NCBI GenBank assembly: GCA_021234155.1
Contig: JAJEKV010000001.1
Location: 579,736-643,735 of the forward strand
Reading direction: 5' to 3'
DNA: 64,000 bases
Origin: Isoetes taiwanensis
Lineage: Eukaryota > Streptophyta > Lycopodiopsida > Isoetales > Isoetaceae
Shown here piece after piece: positions 59,447-64,000 of this stretch (position 1 is the first letter of the stretch; every line of letters begins with the position of its first letter). A program made the position numbers and the translations under genes. The notes under the pieces are model-generated. The model did not search any database. It saw only the letters and a list, made by a program, of their open reading frames with translations, and had not been told where the DNA came from.

Positions 59447-59842
59447 TTAAGATAATGAACTTATTCAAATGTAAGTTAAACTATCATTTTATCACAACAA
59501 CAAATGTCACACACCAATCGAACACAAAAATATGTCAAAAGGAAAAACTCGAGACTTCAGTTTAAGATTTCTCCTCTCGTCTATATCTGTATAGAAAGAA
59601 TTACTGGTTTAAATGTTCTTAGAGATCACCGCAATTGGGCAATCCCAGTATCTGATCCATTGATCCATCATTTCGGTTGCTAGATTGATGCTATTGTATC
59701 CACCTGGCCCGATGCACTGTTCACCGAGCTATTTCTTAGGGTAGATAGCTCTATTATCCCATGTACACCCCAAGACCATGGTTGGATCACAATCACGAAT
59801 ATTCAATGAATAAGTTCTATTTTCATATCATAATTCCCAACA
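59447..59842 (-). repeat. Copia B 5' LTR (right)
   Basis: 396 bp, starting TTAAGATAATGAAC and ending CCCAACA on the plus strand. Shares long identical runs with the left LTR (for example GGTAGATAGCTCTATTATCC), with clear differences around 59590-59730. Confidence 0.9.
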
Positions 59843-59952
59843 TTTTTTCTCCCTTTTCCATTTTTCTATTCCCTGCTTTCCCTTTTTCCTTTTTCTATGT
59901 TTCTCCCCTTCCCCTTTCCCTTTAATGGCCTTTTTCCCTTCCCTTTTCCTCC
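59843..59952 (+). repeat. 110-bp duplication flanking copia B, right copy
   Basis: Identical to 54527-54636. Immediately after it the PolyPy body goes on with TTTCCCAATCC, so the left copy's sequence is contiguous with this side once the retrotransposon and one copy are removed. Confidence 0.95.
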
Positions 59953-60806
59953 TTTCCCAATCCTTTCTCTCTTTCATTTTTTCATGTACTATTCTTTCCT
60001 CCCATTCCCCCCTCTCCCCCTCCCTTTTCCTTTTCTCTTTTCCCACCTTTTTTTCTTCTCCTTTTTCCAGTGCCTTTTTTCCCCTTCCCCTTATTTTTGT
60101 GCCTTTTTCTTCAATTTCCTCCTCCTTTGTTTTTTTTCCCTTTCCTTCTTTGCATACCTTCCCTTTTCCCCTTTCCCCTCACTTTCCCTCCTCCTTTTTT
60201 TCCTTTTCTCTTTTCCTCCTCCCGTCTTCCAATTTTCTCTATGCCTTTTTTCCTTCCCTTCCCCGCTTCCCCTCCCTTTTTTCTTTTCACTTTCCATTTC
60301 TCTTTTCCCCTTGTTTCTTCCCTCCCTTTTTCTTGTCCCCTTTTTCCATGTCCTTTTTCCCTTCCTTTTTTCTTTTTTCTCCACCTTTTTCCTATTCCCT
60401 GTTCCCAGTGTTCCTTTTCGCTCCCTCCTCCTCTGCCTTTTTCTTTTCCTTTTCCCTTTCCTTCTCTCTATCCTTTTCCTCTTCCCCCTTTTCCCTTGCC
60501 TTTTTACTCCTGTTCTCTCCCTTTCTTTTTTCTCCTTTTCGCGTCCTTTTTTTCTTCCTTGTCTCCCTTTCTTTTCCTTTCTGCTTTTCCGTGCTCTTTT
60601 CCCTTTTACTCGTGCCTTTTTTCCTTTCACTTTGCCCTTTTCTCCTCCTTTTTCCTTTTCCCTTTCCTCATAAGAGATTAGAGCATGGCTAATCACGTTG
60701 GTGGGAAGTCGTGCAAAATCTTGGCCGGTCGCGAGGCCGGATGATCTCAACTATCAAATTAGGGTTTGATTCATGAGCCTCGCTAAAAGAGCTATAATAT
60801 GAAGAT
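59843..60806 (+). mobile_element. PolyPy element, copy 7, right part
   Basis: The pyrimidine body continues to about 60670, then the tail GAGCATGGCTAATCACG, TCTCAACTATCAAATTAGGG and GCTATAATATGAAGAT. The first 110 bp repeat 54527-54636. Frames of 255-258 residues (plus) and 219 residues (minus) are compositional. Confidence 0.75.
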
Positions 60807-61417
60807 AGGCACCATGGGTGAGAGATCATGGCCACGGCCCATGACGACAAGCCCCCTTCCCTCCCCTCCTCCACTAATTGATGTTCAAGGCTATGTCTCT
60901 TTGCCAAGACTGCAATGGCAAATGGATGAATCATCTAAAGCGTAAGTGCCACTCTCTCGTAGACTAGTTGGTCTCTGGCATGCTCTGCGTTTTCCAAAAT
61001 TTTTCTTTCTAAAGATTGAACAATGGAAATGTGACTAGCTATAAAGACTAACCTCTATTTGTCTTTGGATGCTCGTCGGTGTCACATGCACATTCCCTAA
61101 AATGGCAAGGTCTTGAGGCATATACTGATCCCAAAATTTCTTTCAAAAAATTGAATTGGGTCGGTTCATGTTGAGAGTTGTTGGTATGCAATTTCTTCTG
61201 ATGATGATAAGTGCGGTGTCCTCTCAAGCATTAATAAGCAGGCTGCACCCACACCCGCACCTTGGTTACTCCTGGCCTTTGCTCGGAAGCCCACTCAGTA
61301 GTATGTTCTTTGAGCGTAACAAATTAACTTAATCCCGGTCCGGATTTCGAAAGAGTGGATTCTTTCAATGGAAATGCCCTCAAGCTGCATTTCTTCTCAT
61401 AAACTGCTGAATCCACC
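60807..61417. other. Unassigned sequence, possibly LINE ORF2
   Basis: No clear motif. Position directly ahead of the LINE C-terminal frame suggests it may be a decayed part of the same element. Confidence 0.35.
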
Positions 61418-61738
61418 TTGGCACGAGCCCCAAGCTTATTTGCTTGCTTCATTGTCCGGGGAACAAGCGCTTATTATTCATCAGATATGCGGGGTTCCTG
61501 GTGGATTGAGGCGGTAGATGGGGCGGCTGCAATTTGCCCAGCGAGGAAAGCGAGACTTACTATACTGTTGCCCGATTCACCGAGGGTTATTGAAGATGAA
61601 AGCCATACTCTTCTGAGTTGCCCTGCTTTTGAGATGATGGAATCGGCGCTGGCCTTAGCATTCCATTCCGCGCTTCCCACAACTTCTGGAGCATCATTGC
61701 ATGACTTGGCATTATACATACTTGAGGGTTCTAGATAA
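61418..61738 (+). pseudogene. LINE C-terminal zinc-region fragment
   Basis: The 106-residue frame contains ICPARKARL and then VIEDESHTLLSCPAFEMM. This resembles the C-terminal segment of plant non-LTR reverse transcriptases, (R)-x-CPxC-x(n)-VEDExHFLLxCPxY. The second Cys of the first pair is missing (CPAR). The ATG at 61418 is arbitrary; the true ORF2 would start kilobases upstream. A 3' region and ATTCT tail follow, as in 5395-5523. Confidence 0.55.
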
Positions 61739-61953
61739 GCGTCGCAATTCTTGAGGCCCTCGGTGGTGTATCTCCGCTTGTCTAGTATCATCATTCTTTG
61801 TAAAGGTTTTTCCCTTGAAAACCTTCGAGTAGAGGTTTTAATCCTAGTAGTAATGATTGTACTAGCCCATTGTATGGATCCCATGACCTATTGGTCTCCG
61901 TGGACGTTAAAAAAATCTATTCTATTCTATTCTATTCTATTCTATTCTATTCT
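61739..61953 (+). mobile_element. LINE 3' untranslated end with (ATTCT)n tail
   Basis: GGATCCCATGACC, TTGGTCTCCGTGG and an A-run precede a 38-bp ATTCT array (61916-61953). Matches the order at 5450-5523. Confidence 0.65.
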
Positions 61954-62131
61954 TCTCACACATAAGTGATGATTGTCCATCAAGATTCCATGAATGTTAT
62001 GTGTATTACCTATCAATATACAATTCTCATCTCCTTTTTATTCTTGCATGTTTAGGGACATTTTTTTTTATGTAATATAAAATGCAATATTCTCTTGCCA
62101 TTTAGACCTTTAATGTGGCTTTTATAAAGTC

Positions 62132-64000
62132 ATTGCACGTGTTGGAAGTTTTCTAATAAAATATTATGGGACAAAACATATTTTGTTCATACATTTATAT
62201 GTGTTTCCAAATACTAGTTTATACTTTCTTTTCAAACTTGTTTGTGGATAGTTATTTATGCTTATATATAGATTGCTTAATGGAAAGTTAAGATCTCATT
62301 CCTTGCACATAATGGGTGACTTCAAAGATGAGTATTTAAAGGTTAGATCATGATTATTAAGACATTTAGAATATCTAGGATTACTCAATTCAATCAATTA
62401 AGTCTATTGTTGAGAACTTATCTCTAAATATCTTTGATGAAGATGTAGTACAAAGCTACCAACATAATTTTTTAGATAAAGGCTGACATCGAGGTGATCT
62501 TGGGCTCAACCAGTCAGACCAAAGTGACAAACAAATAAAAAAGCCATACTCGAGAAAATGAAGAAACATAAGTTGTTCATCTTACGACACATGAATATAA
62601 TTTACTAGTAATGGTGCCAGCGTTAACGCCGGTCAGGAGATTTGTGTAGGCGAAAATATATTCATCTCGGACTCTCCTTTTCATAAATATAATAGAATAG
62701 AAACCAAGTCCAGCATTGCTGGAGCTATAATAATAGGAATTTTGTATATTCAACACCCTTCCCTTTCCGTTGTCTCTTGCTCTATCCCATGTTTCCTTAT
62801 TTCATCATTCTCTTCGCCCTTTCTTTTCCCTTTTCCTTATTCCTAACTTTCGTCTTCTTTTCCCCTTCTGTACTTCCTTTTTTTTTAACTCCTTCTCCCT
62901 CCTTCCATTCCCTTCTCTTTCCGGCTTTTCTTTTTCCTTTCCTTTTTTTTCCAATGGACTTTTCCCCTTCCTTTTCAGGTCTTTCCCCTTTCTTCCTAAT
63001 TTTCACAATTGCCCTTTTTCCTTTTCCCTTTCCTCTTCCTTTTCCTTTTTCTCTTTCCCTTTTCCTTTCCCTTTTCCATGCCCTCTTTTTCTTTTCCATC
63101 TTTTCATGTGCCTTTTCTTCCTTTCCCCACCCTCTTCCTCTTTATCCCATGTTCTCCGTTTTTCCCATTTCTCTCTCTCCCTTTTTTTTTACCCTTTTAC
63201 TTTCCCTCCTCCCCCCTCCATCTCCATTTTTCCTTCCTTTTTTTTATCTTTCTCTACCCTTTCCCTTTTTTTTTCCGTGCCTTTCCCATTTCCTTCAGAT
63301 CCTTCTCCTTTTCTTTTTTCCCTTTCCATTTTTTCCCTTGCCTTTTTTCAATCCTTTTTTCCCACTTTTTCACGTGTCCATTTTCCTCCTTTTCCTTACC
63401 CTCTTCCCTTTTCCCTTTTTTCTCTTTCCTTATTCCCTTTTTCTTTTTCTTTTTTTCATTTTCCATACTCATTTTCCCTTGCTTTCTTTCCCTTTCCTCA
63501 CCATTTGCTATCTTCCATTTTCAAGTGCCCTTTCCTCTTTCCTCTCCTTTTCCTCGCACCCTTTTTTCCTTCCTTTTCCCCTCCTTTTTGCCTCCTTTTC
63601 CTTTTCCTTTGCCTTCCTTTTTCATCCCTTCCCTTTTCCATGTGTCCTTTTTTTCCTTCCTTTCCCCATCCTTTTCCATTTCTTTTTTCTATTTTTATTT
63701 TTCCATATCTTTTCCATTCCTTTTTCCTCCACCTTTTCTCATTTATTCCTCCTTTCCCACCCTCTTACCTTTACATTTCATTTTTCCATTTCCTATCCCC
63801 TTTCACCCTTTTCCTTTTTCTCCCCTTTCTATCCCTTTTCCCCTTTCTTTTTCTTTTCCTCACCTTTCCTTTTCAAAATTTTCCTTCGCCTCTTCCTCTT
63901 TCATTTTCCTCTCTCGTTTTCTAGTACTCTTTTTCCTTTCCTTTTCGCCTCCTTTTTAGTTTTTCCTTTCCTTTTATTTTCCCATGTATCTTTTTCGTCT
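62132..64000 (+). repeat. Inverted segmental duplication, right arm (partner 26640-28499)
   Basis: ATTGCACGTGTTGGAAG at 62132 begins a match to the reverse complement of 28499 downward. TTATTTTCCCATGTATC near the window end pairs with about 26640-26660. The arm continues beyond the window. Confidence 0.9.
62606..64000 (+). mobile_element. PolyPy element, copy 8 (cut by window end)
   Basis: Head TAGTAATGGTGCCAGCGTTA, then CATAAATATAATAG and CTCTATCCCATGTTTCC as in copy 4, and a pyrimidine body from about 62755 to the window end. The tail is outside the window. The 384-residue frame at 62770-63924 is compositional. Confidence 0.8.

Larger units (their letters stand above)
54637..59842 (-). mobile_element. 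Ty1/copia LTR retrotransposon B, inserted in PolyPy-7
   Basis: LTRs lie at 54637-55218 and 59447-59842. On the minus strand the order is 5' LTR, primer-binding site (59433-59444), gag with zinc knuckle, GAG-pre-integrase, integrase, RT, RNase H, purine-rich tract and 3' LTR. Coding frames are longer than in copia A but still broken. The 5' edge on the minus strand is TGTTGGGAATTATG, typical of plant copia; the 3' edge reads CTTAA instead of CA. No 5-bp target repeat is present; a 110-bp duplication flanks the element instead. Confidence 0.9.

Noticed and set aside
415-64000. CRISPR array or bacterial operon
   Set aside because: No regular spacer-repeat pattern and no Shine-Dalgarno-linked genes. 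All recognised coding remnants are plant-type transposable elements or PPR.

Overview
This window looks like nuclear DNA of a land plant with a large, repeat-rich genome. The evidence is two Ty1/copia elements whose primer-binding sites match the initiator-Met tRNA type (TGGTATCAGAGC), L1-like LINE remnants with a plant-type ORF1, a Helitron helicase scrap and a PPR-gene remnant. I cannot place it more precisely. I see no intact host protein-coding gene, no rRNA and no CRISPR array. Every recognisable coding stretch is a broken piece of a transposable element or pseudogene, often with the protein hopping between frames. Part of that hopping could be read or assembly indels, because several shifts fall in homopolymers.

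The dominant feature is an interspersed family I call 'PolyPy'. It has eight copies: 415-2280 (+), 12219-13808 (-), 18693-20667 (+), 26230-28030 (-), 39655-41596 (+), 44363-46367 (+), 54137-54636 plus 59843-60806 (+, split by a retrotransposon), and 62606 to the window end (+). By these coordinates they total about 14 kb, over a fifth of the window. Each starts with a short head (TAGTAATGGTGCCAGCG and TTCTTTGGGCATAGC, variably decayed), continues as 1-1.7 kb of almost pure pyrimidine on the head-sense strand, and ends with a tail that usually carries GAGCATGGCCAATCATGG and TATAACATTATAATATAAGAT. The long Phe/Ser/Leu/Pro open frames and the Lys/Arg/Glu/Gly frames on the opposite strand are by-products of this composition, not genes.

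Layout. 0-10 kb: PolyPy-1, Helitron scrap, small tandem repeats, a LINE 3' tail, a + strand LINE ORF1 and a - strand LINE ORF2 end. 10.1-16.5 kb: copia A (-), with 587/585-bp LTRs and ATATA target duplications, invaded by PolyPy-2. 16.2-20.7 kb: a segment repeated in direct orientation at 41.8-46.4 kb, holding the end of an LTR, a G-rich block and a PolyPy copy. 20.7-29.4 kb: mostly unrecognised sequence, PolyPy-4 and minor repeats. 29.4-33 kb: a PPR-like remnant split by a 3.2-kb LINE flanked by a 10-bp repeat. 33-54 kb: mostly unrecognised, with minisatellites, PolyPy-5 and PolyPy-6. 54.1-60.8 kb: PolyPy-7 split by copia B (-); the element is flanked by an identical 110-bp direct duplication instead of the usual ~5 bp. 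60.8-62 kb: LINE 3' end with an (ATTCT)n tail. 62.1-64 kb: inverted duplicate of 26.6-28.5 kb, carrying PolyPy-8.

Nothing here works as an operon or pathway. The interest lies in the genome dynamics: a polypyrimidine family spread in both orientations, nested insertions, and segmental duplications whose mapped edges often lie at or inside PolyPy copies.
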